Below are positions 45,056-54,011 of a stretch of 64,000 bases of DNA, piece by piece. The position numbers and the translations under genes are program-made. Location: contig CAIQWD010000014.1 in NCBI GenBank assembly GCA_903875445.1, positions 1 to 64,000 on the forward strand. The letters are read 5' to 3'. Each line of letters begins with the position of its first letter. The stretch's first letter is position 1. The stretch is from an uncultured delta proteobacterium (GTDB lineage: Bacteria; Desulfobacterota; Desulfobulbia; Desulfobulbales; Desulfocapsaceae). Under the pieces are notes generated by a model. It ran no database searches. It was not told where the DNA came from and saw only the letters and a list, made by a program, of their open reading frames with translations.

Positions 45056-46579
45056 ATGTTTGAATATGCCCTTTCAGTCATGATCTTTCTGCCAATCCTT
45101 GCCGGATTGACTCTTTTTCTCTTTCCCTTTAGCGACAGCGCGTCGCGAATTTCCGGCTTTATCGTCTCCATCGTTGTCCTTTTCCTTGGTATTGAACTCT
45201 TTCTCGGGTTCAGCGGCAGCGGTGCCATGGAATATGCCGAGAGCAAAGCGTGGATCGAATCCTTAGGAATACGTTACAGCCTTGGCGTTGACGGCATCAG
45301 CCTTCTCGTCCTCATGGCCGGAGCAATCTTATTCCCCATGGTCTTCACTATTTTTTCGACCCGGAGCAAAGGCTTCTATGCCAATCTTCTCATTACCCAG
45401 GGAGCGATGATCGGCGCCATCTGTGCCACCGATATGGTGCTTTTCTACATCTTCTGGGAGATCATGCTGCTGCCGATTTTCTTTATGATCGGCATCTACG
45501 GGGGACCGAATCGTTTACCGGCAACTGTAAAAATCACCCTCTACACCATCTCCGGTTCGTTGCTTATGCTCGCCGGCCTCGTGTACATCGGCGTTTCCTA
45601 CCATGAGCAATTCGGCAGGTGGACCTTTGACATCGTCGAACTCAGCAATTTAAAGCTCAGTGGCGGTTTTGCAGTCCTGGCCTTTTTTATGTTCATGATC
45701 GCCTTTGCCATTAAAATCCCGCTGTTCCCCTTTCACACTTGGTTGCCCGACGCTTATACCGAGGCACCGAGTTCGACCACCTTTGTCCTCTCGGCAATCA
45801 TGGCCAAGATCGGCGTCTACGGGGTTATTCGCTTTATTGTGCCGATTTTTGCGATCGAATTGGCCCGCTTTGCGATACTTTTGGCATTTGCCGGGGTTAT
45901 CGGTATGATGTACTGCGGCCTTGCGGCAATTGCCCAAAAAGACATGAAACGCATGCTCGCCTTTTCATCGGCATCGCATATGGGCATCATTGCCCTTGGG
46001 GTCTTCTGCATGAATGTGCAGGCCCTGACAGGATGCCTTTTTCAGATCGCCGCCCACGCCACCAGCACCGGGGTACTGTTTCTCTTTATCGGCCTGATGG
46101 AGGAGCGGATGCAGACCAGAAACATTGCCGATTTTGGTGGCATTGCTTATCGGGCGCCAATCTTTGCAACCTTTTTTGCCATCGCCATGCTCGCCTCCGT
46201 GGGCTTGCCAGGAACCAGCGGTTTCATCGGTGAGTTTCTCATCATCCTCGGCGCCATCAAGTTCAGCGGGTTTATCGGTTTTCTTGCGGGTACCTCGCTG
46301 ATCATCGGGGTGTGCTATATGTTGTGGATGTTCCAAAGGGTGTTTTTCGAAAAATCGGGTGAGGGTACTGAAAAGTTTCAAGATCTTTCGCTCTCCGAAG
46401 CACTCACCTTTCTGCCGGTCATCCTCCTCATTCTGGCTATGGGGATTTTTCCCCAGCCATTCATTAAAAAGATTGAGCCGACCGCCCAGTTGCACATTGC
46501 AGAAATGACGATGATGGCCCAGAAGCAGCTTGCCGACACAAGGCTTCCGATTGTAGTAGACACTCATCAAAAGAATTAA
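45056..46579 (+). CDS. nuoM: NADH-quinone oxidoreductase subunit M
   Basis: A 507-residue antiporter-like proton pump. The conserved Glu in FWEIMLLPIFFMI near 138, the Lys in IKIPLFPFHTWLPDAYTEAP near 225, and the Lys in QKDMKRMLAFSSASHMG near 295 are all visible. It starts 13 bases after nuoL. Confidence 0.97.
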   Translation: MFEYALSVMIFLPILAGLTLFLFPFSDSASRISGFIVSIVVLFLGIELFLGFSGSGAMEYAESKAWIESLGIRYSLGVDGISLLVLMAGAILFPMVFTIFSTRSKGFYANLLITQGAMIGAICATDMVLFYIFWEIMLLPIFFMIGIYGGPNRLPATVKITLYTISGSLLMLAGLVYIGVSYHEQFGRWTFDIVELSNLKLSGGFAVLAFFMFMIAFAIKIPLFPFHTWLPDAYTEAPSSTTFVLSAIMAKIGVYGVIRFIVPIFAIELARFAILLAFAGVIGMMYCGLAAIAQKDMKRMLAFSSASHMGIIALGVFCMNVQALTGCLFQIAAHATSTGVLFLFIGLMEERMQTRNIADFGGIAYRAPIFATFFAIAMLASVGLPGTSGFIGEFLIILGAIKFSGFIGFLAGTSLIIGVCYMLWMFQRVFFEKSGEGTEKFQDLSLSEALTFLPVILLILAMGIFPQPFIKKIEPTAQLHIAEMTMMAQKQLADTRLPIVVDTHQKN

Positions 46580-46594
46580 GGCAGGGTAACCATT

Positions 46595-48004
46595 ATGAAT
46601 GATTTTTTGTCATTGCTCCCTCTTCTCATCGTAAGCTCCGGAGCCATCCTCTTGATGCTTCTCGCCGCTTTTGAAAAAAGTCGCTTGGAGACAGCTTCCT
46701 GCGTGAGTATGGGCTTTTTCGCCGTGGCGTTTTTTGTCCAGTTGCTGGTCGGCTACGGTCCGGCAACAGCAGTCTTTCATGGTGTCTTCAACGGCATGCT
46801 GGTTGCGAGCAGCTTCACACAGGCGGCCGGCCTGATTATTCTCGCCTGCGGTTTTTTTACGGCCATGACCACCCATACCTACTTCAAGGTCAATTCCTTC
46901 TGTACCTTAGAATTTTATGCAATCCTGATGTTCGGGGCCTGCGGCATGCTCCTGCTGACCCTATCCCAGGAGCTTATCACCGGCTTTATCTCCCTGGAGA
47001 TTATGTCCCTGGCCATTTACATCCTCGTCGGCTACGACCGGTCGAATATCAAAGGAGCGGAGGCAGTATTGAAATACCTCATGCTCGGGGCCTTTGCCGG
47101 AGCCTTTTTCACCATGGGAACAGCGCTCATCTACGGCGGAGTTAAGAGCACCAAGTTTGTCGAAATCGGTGCCTTCTGTGCTGCTCATTCTGCAACTACA
47201 CCGCTGCTCCTCGGAGGAACCTTTTTCATTTTCGTAGCGCTTCTCTTCAAGGCGGCGGCTTTCCCCTTCCATGCTTGGGTTATTGATGTCTACGATGGGG
47301 CCTCTACCCCGGTCACCGGCTTTATGGCCACCGCTCTGAAAACCGCAATCTTCACCGTCTTTGCCAACTTCCTCGCGCAAAACAGCGGCTTACACGGTAG
47401 CTGGGTGACATTTCTCTTTTACGTTTCAGTCCTTACCATGTTCGGCGGCAACCTCATTGCAATCGGCCAGAACAATCTGAAAAGGATGCTGGCCGCCTCC
47501 GGCATCGTCCATTCCGGCTATCTGCTCATTGCCCTTGTTGCCATTAGCACCGAGCATTTTACCGGCAGCGTCATTGCTTATTACTTGGCAGCCTATGCCG
47601 CTGGAACCCTCGGAATGTTCGCCGCCCTTGCCTATCTTGGTGGTGAAGGTGAAAAACGCGCTACCTTTGATGATTTCAAAGGCCTTGCCAAGGTTCGGCC
47701 GTACTCGGCGGCGGCCGTCACCGTTTTTCTCCTGTCCATGGCCGGTGTTCCTCCGACTGCCGGTTTTATGGGCAAATTCTATGTAATCACCAGTGCCATC
47801 TCGGCAGATCAGATGGCCCTTGCCGTACTCGGCATCGTCAGCAGTATTCTGTCTATGTGGTACTACCTGCGGCTGATCATCAACATGTATTTCCACGAAG
47901 CAGCGGAAACCTTTGAAACGAAGGGATCGGTTTTTGCGACCACCTGTACCTTCATCCTGGTATTCTGTGTGTTTGCTATAGGCATTTATCCTATTGTCAT
48001 TTAA
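46595..48004 (+). CDS. nuoN: NADH-quinone oxidoreductase subunit N
   Basis: A 469-residue pump paralogue. It has LEIMSLAIYILVG near 130, FKAAAFPFHAWVIDVYDGA near 215 and NNLKRMLAASGIVHSGY near 290. It closes the nuo operon; the next gene starts 74 bases later, so it may be co-transcribed. Confidence 0.96.
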   Translation: MNDFLSLLPLLIVSSGAILLMLLAAFEKSRLETASCVSMGFFAVAFFVQLLVGYGPATAVFHGVFNGMLVASSFTQAAGLIILACGFFTAMTTHTYFKVNSFCTLEFYAILMFGACGMLLLTLSQELITGFISLEIMSLAIYILVGYDRSNIKGAEAVLKYLMLGAFAGAFFTMGTALIYGGVKSTKFVEIGAFCAAHSATTPLLLGGTFFIFVALLFKAAAFPFHAWVIDVYDGASTPVTGFMATALKTAIFTVFANFLAQNSGLHGSWVTFLFYVSVLTMFGGNLIAIGQNNLKRMLAASGIVHSGYLLIALVAISTEHFTGSVIAYYLAAYAAGTLGMFAALAYLGGEGEKRATFDDFKGLAKVRPYSAAAVTVFLLSMAGVPPTAGFMGKFYVITSAISADQMALAVLGIVSSILSMWYYLRLIINMYFHEAAETFETKGSVFATTCTFILVFCVFAIGIYPIVI

Positions 48005-48078
48005 AATTAAATAACGGTAACAATCGATACTGAGCGGCTGTTTTCCAGCTTACAGATTCCAAATCGGGAGCCAATAAG

Positions 48079-48519
48079 ATGAAAGTAAAAGATATTCTGG
48101 CAGCAAAAGGAAATCGGGTTGTGACCATCGAGAAAGAGACAGGGGTTATAGACGCCATGTCGATTTTTTCGGCCAATCGCATCGGCTCCCTGTTGATAGT
48201 TGATAAAAACAACAACATCCTCGGTATCATCGGGGCTCGCGATGTCTTGATGGCGGTGGTCAATCACCTTGAAACACTCCAGACTATGACCGTTGAAATG
48301 ATTATGACCACCAATCTAATAGTCGGCACCGAAGACGATCATGTCGATTATATCTTGGCGGTCATGACCGAGAACAGAATACGGCACATCCCCATTATGA
48401 ATGGCAAGGAACTTAAGGGCATGGTCTCAATCGGCGACGTGGTCAAGGCCCTGCTTAAAGAAAAGGACGTGGAGAACAGGTATCTCAAAGATTATATCGC
48501 CGATAAGTACCCGCGCTGA
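48079..48519 (+). CDS. CBS-domain protein
   Basis: A 146-residue protein built of two CBS modules (about 1-65 and 70-140: MTTNLIVG...RHIPIMNGKELKGMVSIGDVV). Such signalling modules bind adenine nucleotides. It lies 74 bases after nuoN with a hairpin after it, so it may belong to the nuo transcript and report energy state. No catalytic part is present. Confidence 0.85.
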   Translation: MKVKDILAAKGNRVVTIEKETGVIDAMSIFSANRIGSLLIVDKNNNILGIIGARDVLMAVVNHLETLQTMTVEMIMTTNLIVGTEDDHVDYILAVMTENRIRHIPIMNGKELKGMVSIGDVVKALLKEKDVENRYLKDYIADKYPR

Positions 48520-48552
48520 TAAGCCCCTGACAGCCCTATCCCCTCCTTTGAC

Positions 48553-48599
48553 AATGAAGATACCTTCTCCGACGATCGCCTGAAGGAAGTATCTTCATT
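48553..48599. terminator. Hairpin between the CBS gene and vapBC
   Basis: AATGAAGATAC and GTATCTTCATT form an 11-bp stem with further imperfect pairs inside. It has no clear T-run, so it could be a bidirectional terminator for the convergent genes or another structured element. Confidence 0.5.
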
Positions 48600-48662
48600 C
48601 GTTCTCCTTTGTTCGGAAAAACGAGTCGAATTTATTCAAATTTTCGCAACCGTAACATCACG

Positions 48663-49031
48663 TCACTGCTCTTCTTTTCGAATAAGCTGGAAAGACATCG
48701 CAACCTCCTGCAAACGCCGGTCGAGAGTCCAAAGAGACATGCCACTCAGCAAGGCCGAGACGAGAAGATGGACATCGATGTACCCCAAACCCTTTCCCAT
48801 CAGCTTGCGGTCTTCAATAAACCCGAGGACCTCCTCGTCACTTGCCGGAGATGCCTTGGGCAGATACTGCAGAAGCGAGAGGATTTCCTTTCGATTTTTG
48901 AGATGGCCGCAGGCGAGTTCGCCGATGATAAAAGGATGGCTGGCAACCTGACCGACGTTCAGAAGCGCTTCGAGCCCGATGCTCCCTGATCGCAAATGCT
49001 CAACCCAGACCGAGGTGTCAACCAGGATCAT
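48663..49031 (-). CDS. vapC: VapC-type PIN-domain toxin
   Basis: A 122-residue PIN nuclease. Acidic active-site residues are visible in MILVDTSVWVEH (D5), in GELACGHL (Glu near 38) and in YIDVHLLVSAL (Asp near 87), followed by LDRRL. It probably cuts RNA when free of VapB. ATG 49031 gives the canonical start; longer frames begin inside vapB. The vapB stop is one base before this start. Confidence 0.9.
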   Translation of the reverse strand: MILVDTSVWVEHLRSGSIGLEALLNVGQVASHPFIIGELACGHLKNRKEILSLLQYLPKASPASDEEVLGFIEDRKLMGKGLGYIDVHLLVSALLSGMSLWTLDRRLQEVAMSFQLIRKEEQ

Positions 49032-49032
49032 C

Positions 49033-49230
49033 CTACTTTTCCTCCGTTTTCCGGCGCGGAATCGATTTGATATCCCGCTCCGTACCGGCCAATTTGGCCA
49101 GCCTTTTGGCACTTTCCTGGGCTATTAGTGCTTGCAGACCAAGACGAATCAGAGAAGTTTTCTCCATTATCCCTGTCAAATTCGCTGCTTTTCCCAATAA
49201 ACCATCATCAATATTCAACGTTGTGCGCAT
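49033..49230 (-). CDS. vapB: VapB-type antitoxin
   Basis: A 65-residue ribbon-helix-helix-like protein: MRTTLNIDDGLLGKAANLTG, then a helix and a basic C-terminal tail. It precedes vapC by one base and forms a type II toxin-antitoxin pair. ATG 49230 follows GGAGG. The AT-rich 50 bases upstream hold a short imperfect repeat (CACAT...ATGTG), a possible autoregulation site. Confidence 0.85.
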   Translation of the reverse strand: MRTTLNIDDGLLGKAANLTGIMEKTSLIRLGLQALIAQESAKRLAKLAGTERDIKSIPRRKTEEK

Positions 49231-49290
49231 TGACAACCTCCATATATGCATAAATCACATGCCGTAATGTGCATCAATAGCATGTTTTTG

Positions 49291-50346
49291 TCAAGTCGAG
49301 GATGAGGATCGAAATTCCTCAAGCCTCGCGGCTGCCTCGTCAATATCTTCAGCAGAAATTTCCAGGGCAAAGTGGTACTCGCTCATACTCTTGCCATAGC
49401 GTTTATCGTAGTATTCAAGAAGCAGGGTACGGACAAGTTCAGGCAGGTTACGCTCCCGCAACAAACAGCACATTCTTTCCACCTCTTCCGACCCCATTTT
49501 CTGCTCCAGTGATCGCAGAATGCGATCAATTTGCTGCTGCATTTTTTCATCCGTAATCGGATAATCCTCAATGATTCTTGCAATCCGGGTCTCCAGCCGA
49601 CAATGAATATTCACCAGCACCGCCTGTTTCATGGCGACGGCCAGAGGTTTCGGGATGAATACCCTGCCGATCTTACGGCTCTCGCCCTCGATAAAATACG
49701 GTTCCTCACCAAGGGTAGCGATTCTCGCAGCCAGCAGGCTTTCAAAGGTTCGCTGGTTGCTGGGTTGTCGATCGAGGCCTCCGAACAGAGAGCTGCGATG
49801 ACCGGCCAACTCCTCAAGGTCGATTGCCTGCTGCAGGCGCTGGAGAATCCGGGTCTTGCCGGTCCCGGTCAAACCGTGAATAACAATCAGCCTCGGCCTA
49901 AAACCCTCAAGGCGATCAAGGACACCCTGGCGGTACTCTTTATACCCTCCCCGCAGCTGGCAGGCGGAAAAGCCGGCCCCCGTCAACAGATTGACCACCG
50001 AACGCGAGCGCATCCCGCCCCTGGCACAACAGATGGCCAGCGGTTGATTCTCAAAAGACTGGAAGGATGACAACAACCAGGCGAGTTTTTTCTCTACAAA
50101 TTCAAAACCTTGATCAAACGCTTGACTCTGCCCGCCATGACGATAAATAGTGCCGATAATCCCGCGTTCATCATCATCAAAGAGTGAGATATTGATTGCC
50201 CCGGGAATGGTCCCGGCAGAAAACTCACCGGCAGAACGAACATCGATGATCCGGTGGCCGGTGGCAAGTGCCTCATCAAGACCGAGAACCCGGTCGGTTT
50301 TTGCAAGGATCGCCTGTTGCGATAGACTCTTTACCATTTTTTTCAT
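49291..50346 (-). CDS. mnmH: tRNA 2-selenouridine synthase MnmH
   Basis: A 351-residue enzyme with an N-terminal rhodanese domain whose active-site loop reads CCARGGMRSRS (near 104-114), and a P-loop domain GLTGTGKT near 156. It swaps S for Se in the wobble base of tRNAs for Lys, Glu and Gln, needing selenophosphate. Its presence implies selenium metabolism (selD elsewhere). It lies 2 bases after the rsmE stop on the same strand. Confidence 0.96.
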   Translation of the reverse strand: MKKMVKSLSQQAILAKTDRVLGLDEALATGHRIIDVRSAGEFSAGTIPGAINISLFDDDERGIIGTIYRHGGQSQAFDQGFEFVEKKLAWLLSSFQSFENQPLAICCARGGMRSRSVVNLLTGAGFSACQLRGGYKEYRQGVLDRLEGFRPRLIVIHGLTGTGKTRILQRLQQAIDLEELAGHRSSLFGGLDRQPSNQRTFESLLAARIATLGEEPYFIEGESRKIGRVFIPKPLAVAMKQAVLVNIHCRLETRIARIIEDYPITDEKMQQQIDRILRSLEQKMGSEEVERMCCLLRERNLPELVRTLLLEYYDKRYGKSMSEYHFALEISAEDIDEAAARLEEFRSSSST

Positions 50347-50348
50347 TG

Positions 50349-51077
50349 TTAGAGGTTGCCGCTTAAATATTGGACGATGGAGACTGCGGTGAGCGTCGCG
50401 GTCTCCGCCCGCAGGATGCGCTCGCCGAGACTCACCGTCAACCAGCCGAACCGCCGCGCCAGGTCAATCTCTTCCCGCGAAAATCCACCCTCCGGGCCAA
50501 GCAACAGGGCCACCGACTGCGCCTCCGGCAGCTCTGGAATATCCTGCAGATGCACCGCCTTTTCCTCTTCCCAGAAGAGCAGGCACAATGTCGCATCCGT
50601 ATCCCGCAGCAGGTCGGCCAGATCCACCGGGGCGTCTATCTGCATGAGCCTCGGACGCAGGCATTGTTTGCAGGCCGCAAGGCCGATGCGCTGCCAGCGC
50701 TCGTGCCTTTTGCGGTTCTGCCCCAGATCGGCCTTGCCCTGGCATCTCGAACTTGCAAAGGGGCTGAAGCGGCTTACCCCCAATTCCGTGCATTTCTGCA
50801 CCACCGTGTCCATTTTCTCTCCTTTGAGGATGCCCTGGCCAACCCAAACGGCCTTGCCCGCTCCTTGGTCTTCCACCACAACGGCGGCAATACGAGCCTC
50901 CACCTGTCTGCCGGTGGCAACGATAATCGCTTGGTACACCGTGCCCTGCCCGTCGAGCAGCTCTATTTCACTGCCGGCGGGGAGCCTGAGGACCTTGGCA
51001 ATATGGCGCGATTCCTCGTCCGCCAGGAAGATGCTGTCTCCTTTGCGGTTGTTTGGATCAAAAAAGAAGCGTCGCAT
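50349..51077 (-). CDS. rsmE: 16S rRNA m3U1498 methyltransferase RsmE
   Basis: A 242-residue SPOUT-fold methyltransferase. It has an N-terminal PUA-like part (EESRHIAKVLRLPAG) and the knot motifs LLLGPEGGFSREEIDLA near 195 and LGERILRAETATLTAV near 220. It methylates U1498 of 16S rRNA. It leads mnmH in a two-gene operon for RNA modification. Confidence 0.97.
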   Translation of the reverse strand: MRRFFFDPNNRKGDSIFLADEESRHIAKVLRLPAGSEIELLDGQGTVYQAIIVATGRQVEARIAAVVVEDQGAGKAVWVGQGILKGEKMDTVVQKCTELGVSRFSPFASSRCQGKADLGQNRKRHERWQRIGLAACKQCLRPRLMQIDAPVDLADLLRDTDATLCLLFWEEEKAVHLQDIPELPEAQSVALLLGPEGGFSREEIDLARRFGWLTVSLGERILRAETATLTAVSIVQYLSGNL

Positions 51078-51235
51078 CGAATTCCTTGCTCCAATGATTT
51101 GCCCGTGTGGAGGTCGGTAAATCCTCCTTAGGTCGGGCGTTGATGTCTTTCAAATTGACATTCTCCCTTACTTTCCGTAAGTATTGACCCAGCAGCTTGT
51201 GTTTCATCATCTCCCTTCGCGCCTAGGAAGCATCA

Positions 51236-51619
51236 ATGCCCAGCGACAAACGTACCCAGGAACGGTTTTCCCTCAACCTCCAGGCCAGAATCTCTTACCG
51301 GCACACCGACAACCAGTTGCCGGTAGTTGATACGGTGGCGGCGAATATCAGCGCCGGCGGTGCCTTCCTCAGGACCTCCCACCCTTATCCGCTGGCCGCC
51401 AAGGTGAAAGTCGAGTTCCTCCTCAGTTTCGATGATGTGAAACGGCTGAAATTCATCCTCTCCGTGGAAAGTTTGAAAAATCTCACCGGCAAAAACCTCT
51501 GGGTCAGTGCCACTGCCATTGTCATCCGCCGGGAAGCGGACGGGGTCGGTATCATCTTCGATACCGATTACCAGTTTACGCCGATGCGCCCGCCCCATCC
51601 CGAGGAAGAAGAGTTTTAG
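51236..51619 (+). CDS. PilZ-domain protein
   Basis: A 127-residue c-di-GMP-binding-type module. The opening ERFSLNLQARISYR supplies an Arg-rich loop and NISAGGAFLRTS the D/NxSxxG-type motif. A C-terminal acidic tail (HPEEEEF) follows. It overlaps the prmA 3' end by 44 bases in a convergent arrangement. Its target is unknown. Confidence 0.8.
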   Translation: MPSDKRTQERFSLNLQARISYRHTDNQLPVVDTVAANISAGGAFLRTSHPYPLAAKVKVEFLLSFDDVKRLKFILSVESLKNLTGKNLWVSATAIVIRREADGVGIIFDTDYQFTPMRPPHPEEEEF

Positions 51620-52526
51620 CAATGGTTGAGTTTACCTTCTGAAAGCGCAAGGCCGCCCACTCCTTACGCTCTTCCAGATCGAGTAGTGTAAACCCCTTGC
51701 CGCCAAAAAATCTTTCTATATTGGCGGCCTGCTCGCCGACAAGAATGCCGGAGAGAATCAGGATTCCACCCCCATCGATCAGCCTGGTCAAATCCTCGGC
51801 CAGATCGAGGAGGACATCGTGGACGATATTGGCGACAACGATCTGATACTGTCCGGACAGTTCGCTGAGTGGCGTCGAAGTCACCTGCATCTGCCGGTCA
51901 AGAGCATTTCGCCGAACATTGGCATCCGCCGCCGCTACCGCCTCGGGGTCGTTATCGATGCCCAGAACACTCGATGCCCCGAAAAGCACCGCAGCCATGC
52001 CGAGGATGCCGGTGCCGGTGCCGACATCAAGCACCCGCATGGCACTGTCGGCGGTCAGGGTCCGGCGCAACAGTTCCAGGGAAAGGCTGGTAGTGGCATG
52101 ATGGCCGGTGCCGAAGGCCATGCCGGGATCCATGGTGATAACCGCTTCCCCGGCGGTCGGCCGGTATTCTTCCCAGGTCGGGGCGATCACCAAGCCGGGC
52201 ACGATGACAAAAGGTTTGAAGTGTTCCTTCCAGGTTGAACTCCAATCCTCTTCTGCAAAAAAGGAAGAGGCGAGTACCGGCGTGGGCACCTTAAAGACCT
52301 CGGCTAGTTCAATGAGGTATGAGGAGATCTTAGCAATAATTTCCGTGACCTCCTCCGGCTCGGGATTGGCTTTCTGCACGTAACAGATCACGGTACCGAA
52401 ATTCGGCTCATCCGGTGCACCGGTCTCGACACCCGCGTCAATAACCCCGACGAGAAAGTCGCTGATTGGTTCCACCAGCATAGGATCGGTTTCTATGGTA
52501 ATCTTCAGCCATCTGTTGGCATTCAT
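51576..52526 (-). CDS. prmA: Ribosomal protein L11 methyltransferase
   Basis: A 316-residue SAM enzyme. It has an N-terminal substrate-binding part (WLKITIETDPMLVEPISDFL), GTGHHATTSLSLELL near 145, the SAM motif VLDVGTGTGILGMAAVLFGAS near 170 and NIVHDVLLDLA near 235. It trimethylates L11. ATG 52526 has GAGG six bases upstream; the adjacent ATG 52529 is the alternative. Confidence 0.95.
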   Translation of the reverse strand: MNANRWLKITIETDPMLVEPISDFLVGVIDAGVETGAPDEPNFGTVICYVQKANPEPEEVTEIIAKISSYLIELAEVFKVPTPVLASSFFAEEDWSSTWKEHFKPFVIVPGLVIAPTWEEYRPTAGEAVITMDPGMAFGTGHHATTSLSLELLRRTLTADSAMRVLDVGTGTGILGMAAVLFGASSVLGIDNDPEAVAAADANVRRNALDRQMQVTSTPLSELSGQYQIVVANIVHDVLLDLAEDLTRLIDGGGILILSGILVGEQAANIERFFGGKGFTLLDLEERKEWAALRFQKVNSTIAKTLLPRDGAGASA

Positions 52527-52682
52527 CATCAACCTCAAAATTTCATAGACTTCCCTGTCTGCACCTGCCGCATCGCAGGCTCCTCGACAATTGTTTTTAT
52601 ATGACAAACAATCGCGATGACGTTATTATAATTCGAAAAAAATCAATCCTTGCCCGTAAACCCGCCATCAGGGGATAGTATT

Positions 52683-54011
52683 TTGCATTCTTTGCCGGAC
52701 TTTCTTGCCCACTATACCGCCTGCCCTGACTGTGACCTTCTGCTGCACAAAGCAAAAGCCCCGGCAGGCTACTCGGTGGTCTGCCCCCGTTGCCGTAGAA
52801 TAATAAGCAGAAGCACGGCAGCTTCCATCGCCAAAGTGCTGGCGCTCAGTATCGCCGGCCTCCTCCTCTATCTTCCGGCAATGTTGCTGCCCCTTATGAC
52901 CTTCAAGTCGTTCGGTTTCAGCGGCTCCGCCAATATACTCGAATCGATTCTAAACTTTTACCGAAATGATTACTATTTCGTCGCGCTCATGGTTTTGCTC
53001 TCGGCGGTCGTCATGCCTTTGATCCTCCTCGCCACCATCTTCCTCCTCTCCTGGCAACTGCAGAGAAAAAAATACCCCACTTATCTTGCAGGCCTCTTCA
53101 GGATCCATCTCCATCTGGAGGAATGGGCGATGTTGGAGGTATATCTGATCGGCATTCTGGTCACCATTATCAAGATGTCCCCCACTTCCGATATTGACTA
53201 TCATTCCGGGATATTTTGTTTTTCCTGTCTGGTGCTGATCACTCTGGCCATTTCCAGCATCGTCGATCGCGACCTTTTCTGGCAGACTATCGAGGATCAA
53301 AGCCACGAGGATGAGAAAGAAACCTTGTCCGAGCAGCACCACCAGGGTACAGCTTCGACCGCCGCCGAAAAAGGTCTGGTCCTCTGCCACATTTGCCATA
53401 AACTCTCCCCAACCACCCTTGCCGGCACCGGTTGCCCCCGCTGCCGCACAAATCTCCATATGCGCAAACCGCACAGCGTCGCCCGTACCTGGGCCTTGGT
53501 AATCACCTCGGCAATTTTTCTTGCCCCAGCCAACCTCCTGCCGATAATGGAGGTCGATTTCCTCGGCGTTCCCAGTAGGTCAACGATCCTCGACGGCATA
53601 ATTCATTTTTTTCAGGATGGTTCCTATCTGATCGGCCTCATCATTTTCACCGCCTCCATCCTGGTGCCGGTCTTTAAGATCATCGGCCTGGTCATCCTAC
53701 TTCGCGCCACCCGACCCGGCCATCACCATTTTCTTGTGCAAAAAGCCAAATTATTTCGTTTTATCGCCTTCATCGGCAGATGGTCAATGCTCGATATCTT
53801 TGTCATTGCCCTCCTCAGTGTCCTCGTTGATTACGGTTTTTTCACCTCCATTCATACCGCTCCGGCAGCCACCTACTTCTCCTTTGTCGTTGCCGCGACC
53901 ATGTTCGCCGCCATGACCTTTGATCCGCGTATCATCTGGGATGCCTGCTATCCCGATGATACACCGCAATATCAAGAACAAACAGCAACTCCTCTCGGGA
54001 AAACGCTATGA
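52683..54011 (+). CDS. letA: LetA/PqiA-type inner-membrane protein
   Basis: A 442-residue membrane protein with two tandem PqiA-like halves, each with a zinc-binding CxxC...CxxC site (CPDCD...CPRCR and CHICH...CPRCR) and four helices. LetA supplies lipids to LetB. TTG 52683 is chosen because AGGGGA lies seven bases upstream; an earlier in-frame TTG 52650 has no such site. letB starts as a 4-base overlap, so they form an operon. Confidence 0.88.
   Translation: MHSLPDFLAHYTACPDCDLLLHKAKAPAGYSVVCPRCRRIISRSTAASIAKVLALSIAGLLLYLPAMLLPLMTFKSFGFSGSANILESILNFYRNDYYFVALMVLLSAVVMPLILLATIFLLSWQLQRKKYPTYLAGLFRIHLHLEEWAMLEVYLIGILVTIIKMSPTSDIDYHSGIFCFSCLVLITLAISSIVDRDLFWQTIEDQSHEDEKETLSEQHHQGTASTAAEKGLVLCHICHKLSPTTLAGTGCPRCRTNLHMRKPHSVARTWALVITSAIFLAPANLLPIMEVDFLGVPSRSTILDGIIHFFQDGSYLIGLIIFTASILVPVFKIIGLVILLRATRPGHHHFLVQKAKLFRFIAFIGRWSMLDIFVIALLSVLVDYGFFTSIHTAPAATYFSFVVAATMFAAMTFDPRIIWDACYPDDTPQYQEQTATPLGKTL

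Noticed and set aside
50356-51120. Two frames of about 250 codons opposite rsmE
   Set aside because: RsmE has full SPOUT motifs; the opposing frames look like codon-bias artefacts.
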